From: Apostichopus japonicus | Lineage: Eukaryota > Echinodermata > Holothuroidea > Aspidochirotida > Stichopodidae | Length of the DNA stretch: 64,000 bases | Direction of reading: 5' to 3' | Assembly (NCBI RefSeq): GCF_037975245.1 | Contig: NC_092581.1 | Coordinates: 6,041,501-6,105,500, forward strand | Part shown: positions 43,895 through 54,787 of the stretch, piece after piece | How positions within the stretch are numbered: position 1 is the stretch's first letter | Layout: every line of letters starts with the position of its first letter | Notes under the pieces: generated by a model | What the model saw: only the letters and a program-made list of their open reading frames with translations | Told to the model about the DNA's origin: nothing | The model's database searches: none | Program-made: the position numbers and the translations under genes

Positions 43895-44269
43895 CAAGGG
43901 CGTAGGAACCGGGGGGCTGGGGGCGCAAGCCCCCCCAGTGAAAGATATGGAGCGGCGGAAGTATCATTCCGCCCCCCCCCCCCCCCGCTTCGCAAGTCAG
44001 AAAACCCCTTTTTCATTTCCAAATGAGAAAAAAAATCTCATTTGGAGCACCAAATTGCATCTAAGGCCAGGTGAAAATGCAAAATTATTTACAAAATGGA
44101 GTGGGTGTTGAAGTGTGCTATATTGCACCAAATTGAATCTGAGGCCACCTGGAAATACAAAAAAAATCCAAAGGGGAGGGGGACACCCCCTCCCCTTAGA
44201 CCCCTCCCCAGGCCGGCCATCAGTCTTCAGCCCCCCCCCCCCACTCAAAGGTACCTTCCTACGCCACTG
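43895..44269. mobile_element. hAT-type MITE, 375 bp, TSD TCATTAAT
   Basis: Ends CAAGGGCGTAGGAACC ... CCTTCCTACGCCACTG, flanked by a perfect 8-bp repeat TCATTAAT (43887-43894 and 44270-44277). Subterminal GGGGGGCTGGGGGCGCAAGC + CCCCC forms a G/C hairpin. No coding capacity. Confidence 0.9.
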
Positions 44270-44334
44270 TCATTAATATACAATTAAAACAGTCATCGAC
44301 CACCAATAGACTGACAAATGTTCTTCTTTAACAA

Positions 44335-44869
44335 TGCAAGTGGCCTCTGAGGTGCCACAGGATTCGATTCTTGGGCCATTGCTATTTCTCATCTTTATTT
44401 ATGACATGGACCTAAGCCTACACCACTGTCTTGTAGACAGGTACGTGGATGACACAGTATTCTATTTATTCGATCCTAATATTCAGGAACTATGATATTA
44501 TGTTAGAGGAGGACCTTTCTAACATCAAAGAGTTATGTAAAAACAACAAAATGGTGATGAATACAGATTTTTTTAAAACGATATAGGCTAAAAGCAGCGG
44601 TAACATTTTCAAATATGGGTACACTCCACGTAACGATTGATGGCACGGCTCTTCATAATGTACAATGTGAAAGGTTATTGGCGTTGATAAGAATTGACAG
44701 CAACCTAACATGGCAAGCACAGGTAGATCATACATGTAAGGAGGTAAGCCAAAGGCTGTCATTATTAAGACGTATCAAACCCTTTATTGATATGGAAACC
44801 CGAATCATGTTTGACCATGGATATATTTTGCCAATCCTTGACTATTGCATGTGTGTCATATGGGGCATG
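44335..44869 (+). mobile_element. Non-LTR retrotransposon RT, 5' part of a split copy
   Basis: Plus strand: VPQDSILGPLLFLIFIYDMD, RYVDDTVFY (catalytic box, A->V), GTLHVTIDGTALHNVQCERL, DSNLTWQAQVDH and ILPILDYCMCVIWG. The reading stops at WG, where a 0.9-kb insertion begins, and resumes at 45798. Confidence 0.85.
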
Positions 44870-45797
44870 CAGGCGCGGATCCAGAGGGGGGTCCAGGGGG
44901 TCCGAACCCCCCCCCCCCCTGCTCTTGGCCAAACAACAACAAAAAAAGAGGGAAAAAAGAGAAAAAAAAAGAGAGAGTAAAAAAGAGAGAAAAAAAGAGA
45001 GAGAGAAAAAAACATTAAATTAAAGGCCAATTTTAAACATGTAGGACGTCAGAAGGGCGGTTATCCTTACAAGTCAGCCAGGTGTGTCTTTTCCGTCAAA
45101 TGAACTATGGTGTGCACGCGTGCTACACGTGCCAAAAATGCCTAAAAATCTCAATTTTCAGACCGAAAAGTTTCAAAATTGAGGTGGTGTTCGAATTTTT
45201 TTGGCGGTGAGGTGGCAGAGCGGTAGGCTGCATAGGATGCGCCATTCTTCATGAGACTGAGTAGTTTCAAAAGCTGCATAGCGCCATCAATTGATCGTCG
45301 CTTGTTATACAGTACATGCATTTTTTAGTGTGCATATTTAACAGTCATGACTGATTCGACTTGAATATGACAGATATATTATATTGATTTCTGATTGCCA
45401 ACTTCAACTGTCCGTCACCTCACCCTTCCAGAATCCTGGATCCGGCCCTGCATCAAACAGAGGTGACGGAACGGGAGGGGGATTGGGGGCTAAAGGCATT
45501 ATGATTTTTGTATCATCTCAACTCATCTGATATGTATTACCATATTTCATAGATTGTTTTTTCTCATCAATTGACAAATTGCAGACATGAGATCCATATT
45601 TTCAGGCTAGGTACATGCAGCTTAGATTACTCGGGAAGTGCCGTTTCCGGCCATCTGGGGGGGTTTGTAAAGCCAAAAATTTTATGGTACGCTCCGCGCC
45701 AACCGATGGTGGCGCTCCGCTTAGATAGTCTTACGTTCAGGCGCGGCTGGACCAGTCAGACCCCCCCCCCCTGTCACAAATCCTGCATCCGTCCCTG
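44870..45797. mobile_element. hAT-like insertion that splits the LINE
   Basis: Starts CAGGCGCGGATCCAG. Matching right ends are CTGGATCCGGCCCTG (45436-45450) and CTGCATCCGTCCCTG (45783-45797). It may be two elements side by side, because another start (CAGGCGCGGCTGGACC) lies at 45738 and the shared module is present inverted at 45630-45730. A G/C hairpin and a GA-rich tract (44937-45010) sit at the left end. Removing 44870-45797 restores LINE reading ...VIWG|AYRNSDLQRI. Confidence 0.7.
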
Positions 45798-46190
45798 GCA
45801 TATAGAAACAGTGACCTTCAAAGAATTATCCGTGTACAAAAAACCGCCCCGACTAACTTCAGATGCTGGCTATGACACTAGATCGCATGATGTTTTTAAT
45901 ACTTTAGTATTGACCTAAGAATTCACATAAGGAGAATGACTACGGTCTTCAAATCAATAAACGAACTCGCTCCTACAAGCATGAAAGAAATGTTCACTTT
46001 TGGTAAAGATACCCACACCCACTTCTTAAGATCCACGACCGCAAACAAATTGTATTTACCAGGGGGTAGAACTAAATACCATAGGAAAAGATTTTCATCT
46101 CTTGCTGCCAAAGAACGCAACGAATTACCGTCAATTGCAAGTTTAAGAAATAGCAAATCTTTGGTAAACAACTTTACACGTTTATCCTAA
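45798..46190 (+). mobile_element. Non-LTR retrotransposon, 3' part of the split copy
   Basis: Resumes with AYRNSDLQRIIRVQKTAPRL, then MTTVFKSINELAPTSM and ERNELPSIASLRNSKSLVNN, ending LS and a stop at 46188-46190. This is the C-terminal region typical of Jockey/CR1-group LINEs. One frameshift separates the first and second blocks near 45920. Confidence 0.85.
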
Positions 46191-46534
46191 TTGTAACTAA
46201 GATCTTCGAATATTTAAAACTCTTTGTTCATGCTTTTTACGTCTTTTATTCACTTTATTCATGGTCTTTTCTATTCCTTCCTACATCCTTTATTCATCTC
46301 GTTATTTTACGTGTTGCTGCATCTTAACTTTTTATTAAGCCCTCGCTTCATGTTAGTGGTTTATTTGTTTGTGTTTGCTTGTTTTTCTGCTACTTTTCCC
46401 TCAATCGTTTAATTCTATTGTTCTTTATTTCGTAAGTGTTTGCTATTTGTTTACACTTGCTTTACTTTTAAGGGCCTCGGGAGAGATTAGCATTCTTGCT
46501 AACCGAGTTTTTACCCTTCTTCCAAAATAACAAT

Positions 46535-46605
46535 AGTATAATAATTATCATCATTGTCGTCGTCATCGTCGTCGTCGTCATCGTCATCGCCACCGCCATC
46601 ATCAA
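46535..46605 (+). repeat. ATC/GTC trinucleotide microsatellite
   Basis: Runs of ATC, GTC and CGC triplets inside a minus-strand LINE remnant. Confidence 0.85.
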
Positions 46606-47115
46606 TCCCTGGGGTACACCGCTTTGTATATGGTCCTTCAAGTTGAATGAACCGATTAAAAAAGACACGTTGACTAATTCTCTCACACAAATTTGAAGGC
46701 CTCTTTCTCGATTTAGCTCAGATTTTATTACAGTTACAAGTTTGCAAATCATGTGAAAATGCTTCTTCATCTGTATTGCTCATGTCTGTTGTGTTCACTC
46801 AAGTAAGCAATGTATGAGAACACATGAAAGATGAAGTAACACTCTTTGAATAAGTTTCACTCCAACCATGTTACTTCGATGCTGTCAAATTAGTATTCAG
46901 TGCGTCTTATGTACTGTATGGGGTGTCGATTACAGGGCCACCATGACCTTCAATATCTGGTCTATCTTTACGAATATGAATATATCCAGGTACACTTATC
47001 TCATGGTCATGAAAGTTCTCATTTAAGAATGATTCATTAATGGCAAGAATATTTAATTTCCTATTATTATAAGACATGAGTAAATGCAGTTGATCCAGTT
47101 TAGGATAGAGGTGAT
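46600..47115 (-). mobile_element. LINE fragment (endonuclease start and RT GVPQG block)
   Basis: On the minus strand, KLDQLHLLMSYNNRKLNILA and INESFLNENFHDHEISVPGY (47090-46950) match the N-terminal endonuclease of non-LTR elements, and DHIQSGVPQGL (about 46640-46610) is an RT block. Its upstream side is cut by the hAT element at 47116. Confidence 0.7.
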
Positions 47116-48971
47116 CAGTGGCGGAGATTTCTTGTCAGAAGTGGGGGGGTTGCAGGCCATTGATGAAATAAAAAGTCATAACTGCTGGCTCACTATCTAA
47201 GTGGAGCGCCACCATAAGTTGGCGCGAAGTGCACAAGAATTTTTTGGCAAATATTGCCTCCCAGATTGCAGTAAATGGCACTGCCCAGGCCTTGAAAAGC
47301 TGCATTTAACCAGGGGCGTATGCAGGATTTTCTAACCCGGGGGACGCGTATTACTATCTAAGCGGAGCGCCACCATGTGTTGGCGCGCAGCGTACAAGCA
47401 AATTTCTGGTTTTGGTACCCCCAGATCACCGGAAATGGCACTTCTCGGGCTTGAAACTGACCAACCATATGTACACTTTTGCCTGAGAACCAAGTTTTTT
47501 CCAAATACTTTTTTTCTCATCTATAACCTTTTTGAAGATTGTCACCAGTCACACATCATGTTCGACTTCATCACATATCCTGTGGATCATTGCTTTTGTA
47601 GGTGATTCTTCATCGCGGCCCACAATATCCGTCAGCCCCACTGTTCAGAATTTGAAAATTCACAATTCTCGTGAATAAATTCACTTCAAAACATACCCAT
47701 AATGTTGCACAAAATATCATCTATGGACAACCGATATAGAAAAACTTCCTTCAAACCCTAACAGACGGGTCAAAATTGCACGAGTATGATGAAGTATGAT
47801 GAAGAATGTTGGTTAGGGAATTTTCGAAAATTCAGACGGCTACTAAAAAATTTCGTTGAAGGAAATAAAAATATACCAGATATTTCCGAATCCGAACACT
47901 ACACACATCGACAGTTTTGAGCATGGGCGCAGATCTGTCTTGGATAATGGTGGGGACGCGTGTCTGTTCTATGACACTATCTAAGCGGAGCGCGACCATG
48001 GGTTCGCGCGTAGCGTACGATTTTTGGGGGCAAATATACCTCCCAGATCGCCGGAAATAACACTTCCCAGACCTAATGATGCTCCTAAACCTCCTTAAGT
48101 TTTAGATCTCATGGCTTAGAAATTTAGTTTGGAGAAATACATGGGCGTCTGCAGAAAGAAAATCAGGGGACAAATAACCCAAGTAGACTTTTGTATATAC
48201 GATGGGTCTGGGGTCCTCTCCCAGAAAACAAATATAGACTGCGGCAAATGCGATTTCCGTCCTATATTTAACAACTGTGGATAAAATACAATAAAATGAG
48301 AACTGCTGCATGTCATTTGCACAATGCTGTATCAAACTGCGCCAAAGTTCAATACAGGGGAACTTGAAATGCAGCTATTGGTCAAGACAAATTGGTGGGG
48401 ACACGGTATATCATGTCCCCACTACTGAAAAAGTTGGATGTGATATCTGCTGTTTGCTTTACAAATTCGAATAATTTTGTCACTGTTCCTCTTTCTCTTC
48501 CCGTTTTCTTGCCGTATTTCTACTCCATCCTTTTCTCCTTTTCTCTTTCTTCTTTTTCTTTTCCTTCCTTCACCTCGTTGAAGTTGGCAAGTGTATACAG
48601 TTCCAAAGCTATTCAACAGCAACAAAACGTTATTTTGTGTATGTCTGTTGTGGGGTGAAGTTAGCGCTATGAGCTACAAGTTCCAATGCGCAAGGTGGGG
48701 GAAAGGGGCTAGAAATAATGCGTGGGTCAATTCTAACTCGGTTTTCGGTCGTTAATTGTTGATGTAGCCTACCAGGTAAAAGGTTGAAATGACTTTAACA
48801 ATTTCAAATTTAATAATTTGATTTATTATGCCATTTGGAGCACATAACATAGGCTATAACAAAACATTACTGGCAAAAACTAGGGGGGGTTGATTGTGTG
48901 GGCCAACCCCCCCTCTTCAAAAAGTGGGGGGGTTAAAACCCCCCCAACCCCCCCCTGTTTCTCCGCCAGTG
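47116..48971. mobile_element. 1.86-kb non-autonomous hAT-like element, TSD GAGGTGAT
   Basis: Ends CAGTGGCGGAGA ... TCTCCGCCAGTG (11 of 12 inverted) with perfect 8-bp flanks GAGGTGAT (47108-47115 and 48972-48979). It holds three copies of the shared module (47190, 47355, 47970) and G/C hairpins. There is no transposase. Part of its interior (47820-47915 and 48430-48600) is paralogous to 1-90 and 800-1500 at the left edge of the window. Confidence 0.88.
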
Positions 48972-49073
48972 GAGGTGATTAATATTAATATAACCTACTT
49001 GAAATCCTTTATTTACCTTTGTAAATTTTGTTTCTACATTATAATTGTGCGTTGTGGTAGACCAGTCCCCAAT

Positions 49074-50352
49074 CAGTGGCGGCGGAACCGGGGGGGGGGG
49101 GGGGCTTGGGGGGGCTCAGCCCCCCCCCAATGAAAAAGTTGAGGGGGCAAATGCATGATAAGCCCCCCCCCCCCCCCCAATATTTACCAAGGCTCCGAAA
49201 CGTGCATCTGCCCATTTTTCAATGCATACTTGTCGATCTGTCCGATGCACACGTAAACTATATAGGTGTAATAATTTTAGTAAATGCTGGGGGACCCTCG
49301 GCCCGTCCCTTGGCTATAGACCACATTGTCACCCCAACCGCGTCTTCTTGTAATAAGCTAAACGCTACACTCATCAAAATTTGCGTTCACACTATGAGTA
49401 CACGCAAGGCGTGGAACATGGCTTTATGTTTAAACGCAATCAATTATTAAACGAACAAAAACACAATATTAGCATTTCACCTATACTGTATAGGGTACAT
49501 GCATTCATGACATGATGGCAGTGATAGGTCATAGAAATTTGTTAGCAACTGCACATGGTTTAGGAATTACCCATTTGTTGACATTAAGAAATGCTTTCTT
49601 TTTTTCTTATGACATTTATTTAATTCAGGGGCGTCGGAGCCGGTACGGGCAGGTCCGGCGAACGCCGGACCAATGTTAATGACGTAAAAAAAAAAAGTAG
49701 GACTAAAAATTGGAGAAAAAAATCTCGGAGGTATATGTTTCAATAATTTTCAATAATGATGACGGCAAGTAGGCTAAATGTGACTACTCTGGCATGGCAG
49801 GGCCGGGTCTTGTTTTCAAGCTCGGGAAGTGCCATTTCCTGCAATCTGTCAGGCATATTTTCAAAATTTTCTCCATTACGCTACGCGCCAACCATGGTGG
49901 CGCGTAGCGTTGTTTGACCTACCAAACTTCCCTCCGATAATTATGATAGTTGGCCACACTCTGAACCGCCGTACCAATCAAAAATAGCTTCCGACGCCCT
50001 TGTCATTATTGCATTTAATTGCAAGTAGTAATTTACTACACTCAAAAACGTCTTTGCCAGTACACGTTGAGTAATAGCTACTCTCTTAAAACACCATCGA
50101 ATATACAAATTACAATGTTTCTACAGATTTTTACGTGCAATCTGAGAAATTGCAGGCTTAAGACCCATGTTTTAGGGCTAGGTATTCGCAGCATAAAACA
50201 CTCGGGAAGTGCCGTTTCCGGCCATCTGGAGGGTTTGAAAAACCCCAAATTTTCTTGTACGCTCCGCGCCAACCGATGGTGGCGCTCCGCTTAGATAGTC
50301 TCCAAATATTAGCCCCCCCCCCCCCAATAATTTTTCCGTTCCGCCGCGCCTG
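49074..50352. mobile_element. 1.28-kb hAT-like element, TSD TCCCCAAT, with nested insertion
   Basis: Ends CAGTGGCGGCGGAACCG ... CGTTCCGCCGCGCCTG, flanked by perfect TCCCCAAT (49066-49073 and 50353-50360). A second element, CAGGGGCGTCGGAGCC ... GCTTCCGACGCCCTTG (about 49627-50003), appears nested inside; I see no clean duplication for it. The shared module occurs twice, inverted (49820-49910, 50195-50300). No coding capacity. Confidence 0.88.
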
Positions 50353-50676
50353 TCCCCAATTGATCCATTACGGCGCCCTCTTCTTGGACATTTTCTTATC
50401 GGTGAAAACAAAACCATTAATTATGACCTTGACGTCCACACAAACGGCAACGTTAACTCTACTGCTTATCTACTGCAATATAAAATCTGTGTAAGTATAT
50501 AAAAATTAGAGAGCCTGACGTTTCGATTCTTCAGAGGCTAAATGAAACAAACACTAGAAGGCCACATGTATGGAGAAAGATGAACAGGCATGATTTACTA
50601 TGATAACTTAAATTTGTCTCCGAAGCACCATTTGACTTGTGTTTTCTTTCTGGGAAGGGGTGGGGGCCATAACCTT

Positions 50677-51169
50677 CAGGGGCGTAGCGAGCGGGGGGTG
50701 TGGGGGGTGTCACACCCCCCAATAATTTGGTCGCTGTCGGCAAATTTTGGGTCTGTCGGCAAAAGGAGAAAAGGTGAAGAGAGCGGAAGAGGAAGAAAGA
50801 AGGAAAGCTGAATAGAGAAAAGGAGAACGGGAGCTTCTTCCGTGCCAAATTTGACTTAAAATATGCACCAGATTGCATATAAGGACGTTTCAAAACTAAA
50901 AAATTTCCAAAGGGAAGGGGTAGACCCCCTACCCTTAGACCCCTCCCCCATTTCAGTCACCACTTCCAGATCCGTCGGCAAATCAAATTTGACTTAAAAT
51001 ATGCACCAGATTGCATCTAAGGACGTTTCAAAACTAAAAAATTGCCAAAGAGGAGGGGTAGACCCCCTCCCCTTAGACCCCTCCCCCATTTCAGTCACCA
51101 CTTCCAGATCCGTCGGCAAATCAAATTCTCCACACCCCCCCCAACAAAAACCCCTTCGCTACGCCCCTG
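50677..51169. mobile_element. 493-bp hAT-type MITE, near-perfect TSD
   Basis: Ends CAGGGGCGTAGCGAGC ... CTTCGCTACGCCCCTG, flanked by ATAACCTT and ATACCCTT (7 of 8). Contains a direct internal duplication of about 125 bp (TTTGACTTAAAATATGCACC at 50851 and 50989) and subterminal G/C tracts. Confidence 0.85.
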
Positions 51170-52505
51170 ATACCCTTCCTTTATAATAATCCTGGAGCTT
51201 CCTCTACCTGGTACAGTCTCGGTCCCAGCACTTGTTACGCTTGGATGCGTTTATCGGTATAGTGCAGTAAGACTAGCCTGGGAGCCGGGTAGATGGAAAT
51301 GATGGGACATGTAAGGTAAGCTTTCATTCAAGGTAAGCTCATCATAGAGCTATACAGAATAGTTCCATTGTCGGAGAAAGAATTTTAGTGTATGTGAGGT
51401 GCATGTTGCCGGTCACAGGCTGCAATTTGGGGTATGAAGGAGAGTCTACTTTCGAATAAGCCCTAACCCTAACCCCCTAACCCTAAGCCCCTAAACCTAA
51501 GCCCCTAACCCTAACCCCTAGACCGAAACCTAACCCTACACCTAACCTCTAACCCCTAAAATGGTGGCACTTAGAAAGGCTTTTGTCACCCAAAATTTTC
51601 TGAGAAATATGCATTTTTTTGTGTGTAACATCAATAAATTGAATAGTAGGTGATAATTCATTCTTTCCCGTGGCATGAAAATGTTCGCTGCTCGCCCCAA
51701 TGAAAAGAAATATAGGCTAATTTGACGTTCAAATGATGCTGTAAAGGAGGTTTTATACTCTATTATGCTAAATGCTAAAGAAATGATGGTACTTGCTAAG
51801 TCAAAATTTGATGCAAATTTTTTATGTATACTTGACACAATGCGTTTTTTTCGGACGCTTGTGCGGGTCAGCGGGTTTGGGTGTTAGAATGCGGGTCTAA
51901 TTCCCGCGAATTGCGGGTCAGTTGGGAGCTCTGCATTTAATTTTAAACCAGAAAACGAAAAGGTTTAGACTAGTCTACCACTGCTATTCCTCTCGATTTT
52001 TTTAATTTCCAATCATATGATTTAGCGGATGTTCGGAAACACTTTTTGGCTCACCTTGGGGGGGGGCCATGCCCCCCTGGCCCCCCTTGGATCCGCCAGT
52101 GTATACTACCATGCATGGCTTACCACACTATAAATAAGTTTAGGCATCGTAAACACTAAATGTTTTCGTTTTCTGGTCAGGAATCAGTATGTGGCTGATA
52201 TGACACTAATATGCCTATATTATCTTCCACTATAGTCTAAGTGTATATGAAAAATAAAATAGCATTTCAACCGTGTAGTCATGAGTCTGTAACGATGTGT
52301 CACGAATTATTGATTCCTCTCGTGTGCCGTTTTCTAATCTCACTATTTTTTAGTTTTTATTTATCACACATACATAGTTTTGTACAATTGATATGATAAC
52401 CTCAAGCTTTTTCTGGTCAGTTCATCTCATTTCATATCTGTGCTACTACTCCCCCTTACTATATGTATGCCATCGAAGTAGAAGCGTAATGCCAGTTGTT
52501 GGAGG
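51170..52505. other. Intergenic, telomere-like tract and hAT end
   Basis: A CCCTAA/CCCCTAA-like tract spans about 51463-51558 (interstitial telomere-like repeat). A lone right end of a hAT-like element, GGGCCATGCCCCCCTGG then TTGGATCCGCCAGTG, sits at 52060-52101 without a partner I could find. No gene seen. Confidence 0.55.
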
Positions 52506-52775
52506 CAGGCGCATATAGCGAGGATTTTGCCAAGGGAGGGGCGAACCTGTAGGCAAACTTTCGGAGCCGTAGATACGGCATTGCAAACTATTTAAGCGTA
52601 GCGCCACCATTTGTTGCCGCGAAGCGTACAAGAAATTTTTTGCCGAAAATGCCTCCCAGATCGCTGGAAATGGCACTTCCCAGGCCTTGTGAGTTGCATC
52701 GTAGCAAGTTTTAAAAACATACAAAAAGATATGCTAAAGGGGGGGGGGTGCGGTCGCCCCTTGGCTACGCGCCTG
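52506..52775. mobile_element. 270-bp hAT MITE, complete, TSD GTTGGAGG
   Basis: Ends CAGGCGCATATAGCGAGG ... TTGGCTACGCGCCTG, with a perfect 8-bp duplication GTTGGAGG (52498-52505 and 52776-52783). Interior: the shared module (52585-52690) and a GGGGGGG...CGGTCGCCCC end. It is the reference copy for the partial ones at 838 and 1933. Confidence 0.93.
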
Positions 52776-53614
52776 GTTGGAGGGGGTGTAGCGTCGGAGT
52801 TTTAGTTTCTTTTGAATTTGGACCATTAAATCTGATTGGCTTTAGGCCTATACGCTAACCGACGATACACTTTAATGTCAAATAAATAAAATAAATAATA
52901 AGAGTACACACAGCAAATCAATCTTCACTCAAAAGGGACACATGATGAAAAGTCCCTGATCCCAGGTTGATCGCTGAAATCGCAACGGCTCTCTTTAGGG
53001 TTAACATATAGTCCTTAACACCGGGCCCCAGGTAATTTAGTTACGCCTCTGTATGGAAGGAGCGTCCGCCATTTGGGATTTTATGATTCCGTGAAACGTA
53101 ATACACTGATAAGAAACTTTACATAATCCTGTTAACTGTTTACCTCCCGTCGCAATCGTTTCGTACTTTGCACTGCAGCTTATAATCCGCAATGATGATG
53201 GAGTAAGTAAGTAAATAAATAGATGATGGCTGTCACTTTATTGAAGTTGTAACTGTGCTAACAGAATGTGGAGTATCACTATGATCAGATACCGTGAGAA
53301 AACGTGCGATATTTTAGTCCATTCAGATCAGAATGAGGAGCGGTAGATATGGCGTTGTAACTATACAAGAGAGTTCACCCTTCAACTTAATTTGAATGAT
53401 CGTACGAAGTGTTTGCTACTATTAAAGTGGACTGTAGCCTATACTCCTGTATTATTCGGAAGTTACTCTCTACGATCTTGTTGATCATGCATGTGTAAAG
53501 AATATCTGATAAGTAGTCACCATTGATCAGTGTAGGCCTTTGCAGACTACTAGCTGCTACTATCAAATAAAACGTGTACGCAGCAACAGCTAGACGGAAG
53601 AGATTGGAATACCA
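52776..53614. other. NT5E-like upstream region
   Basis: AT-rich sequence before the NT5E start. It presumably contains the promoter and 5' untranslated region; I cannot place a TATA box or first exon boundary with confidence. No repeat recognised apart from short AAATAA runs near 52880. Confidence 0.4.
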
Positions 53615-53953
53615 ATGATGGTCGCGCTTGGACATCGAGGTGCTGTTTTTCTGCTTATTGCAATATGTGTTTCAATTGGTTCAACACTGGAAATTACATT
53701 CGTCCACACAAATGACATCCACACTCGTTTCGAGGAGACGGACGACAGTGGAGGCGAGTGTACCGATCAGGTGGCCCAGTGTTTCGGCGGTATTGCAAGG
53801 AGAGCAACAGCTATCAAAAACTCGAGAGAAAATGATCCTAATGTTATACTGATAGATGCCGGAGATCAATTCCAGGGCCCTACACTTTGGTTCTATGTGT
53901 ACAAAGGATTGGCCACGGCCCATTTTATGGATCTGCTTCAGTATGACGCCATG
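53615..53953 (+). CDS. NT5E: NT5E-like coding exon 1 (signal peptide, metal motifs I-II)
   Basis: Two adjacent Met codons (53615, 53618) open a hydrophobic leader followed by LEITFVHTNDIHTR. The exon runs through DAGDQFQGPTLWF to QYDAM, with donor ATG|GTGAGT, phase 0. Confidence 0.93.
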
Positions 53954-54754
53954 GTGAGTATAAGCCTCACTTCACACTGATGTATGAGCGGATCTGTGCT
54001 GCTCTCGACATGTGAAGTTAGACTAGAAATCGTTATCGTTAGAAAAGTTATTCTTACAGAAACATTGAGATGTCCACATAATTATATACTGGCATGGTGA
54101 GGTGATTCCTTGGTTTTCTTTTTATTGTTGAAATGTTGATGGCACCTTCACATTTCCATAGTTTATAACTTAATAAACACACAGAAATGATCGATTTCTC
54201 AAATTGTTAACATATACGTGACAAATTAGTCATTTTTCTGATAATTGTTGTCCAATTTACACAGATTTTAAATATTAACCTGGTACCTTAAGTTTTCCAT
54301 ATTTACATGCTCTAGCTGGCTGGTGTATGAAACACTAAATTAACCATATCTGTCTATTTGAAATATCTAATATCAAAAAGTAGTCTTGACTTCACGATAT
54401 CTTCTAACTATAACTTTGATAGGGCGAAGTGTCTTCGTATAACTGCATTTTTCTCTTCCTTACAGGCCCTAGGTAATCACGAATTTGACAACGGAGTAGA
54501 AGACGTCATCCGTTTTCTACATAATGTATCCTTTCCTGTTATAAGCAGTAATATTGACAGCAGCAATGAACCTGAAATGACAAATCTGTACACTTCTAGT
54601 CATGTTAGGATAGTCGAGGGTCAACAAGTTGCCTTTGTTGGCTACACGACAGTTACAACGGTCAATTTTGCCAAACCAGGTGAGAACTTCGGGCCACCTG
54701 TATCAGCACGGGGTGAAAAGGTAGATGTTAATGGATTTACAATAGTGTGAATCG

Positions 54755-54787
<33 letters not shown>

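Noticed and set aside
44842-45030. Lys/Arg/Glu-rich or Phe/Ser-rich ORFs
   Set aside because: They arise from the GA-rich tract and G/C run at the left end of a transposon.
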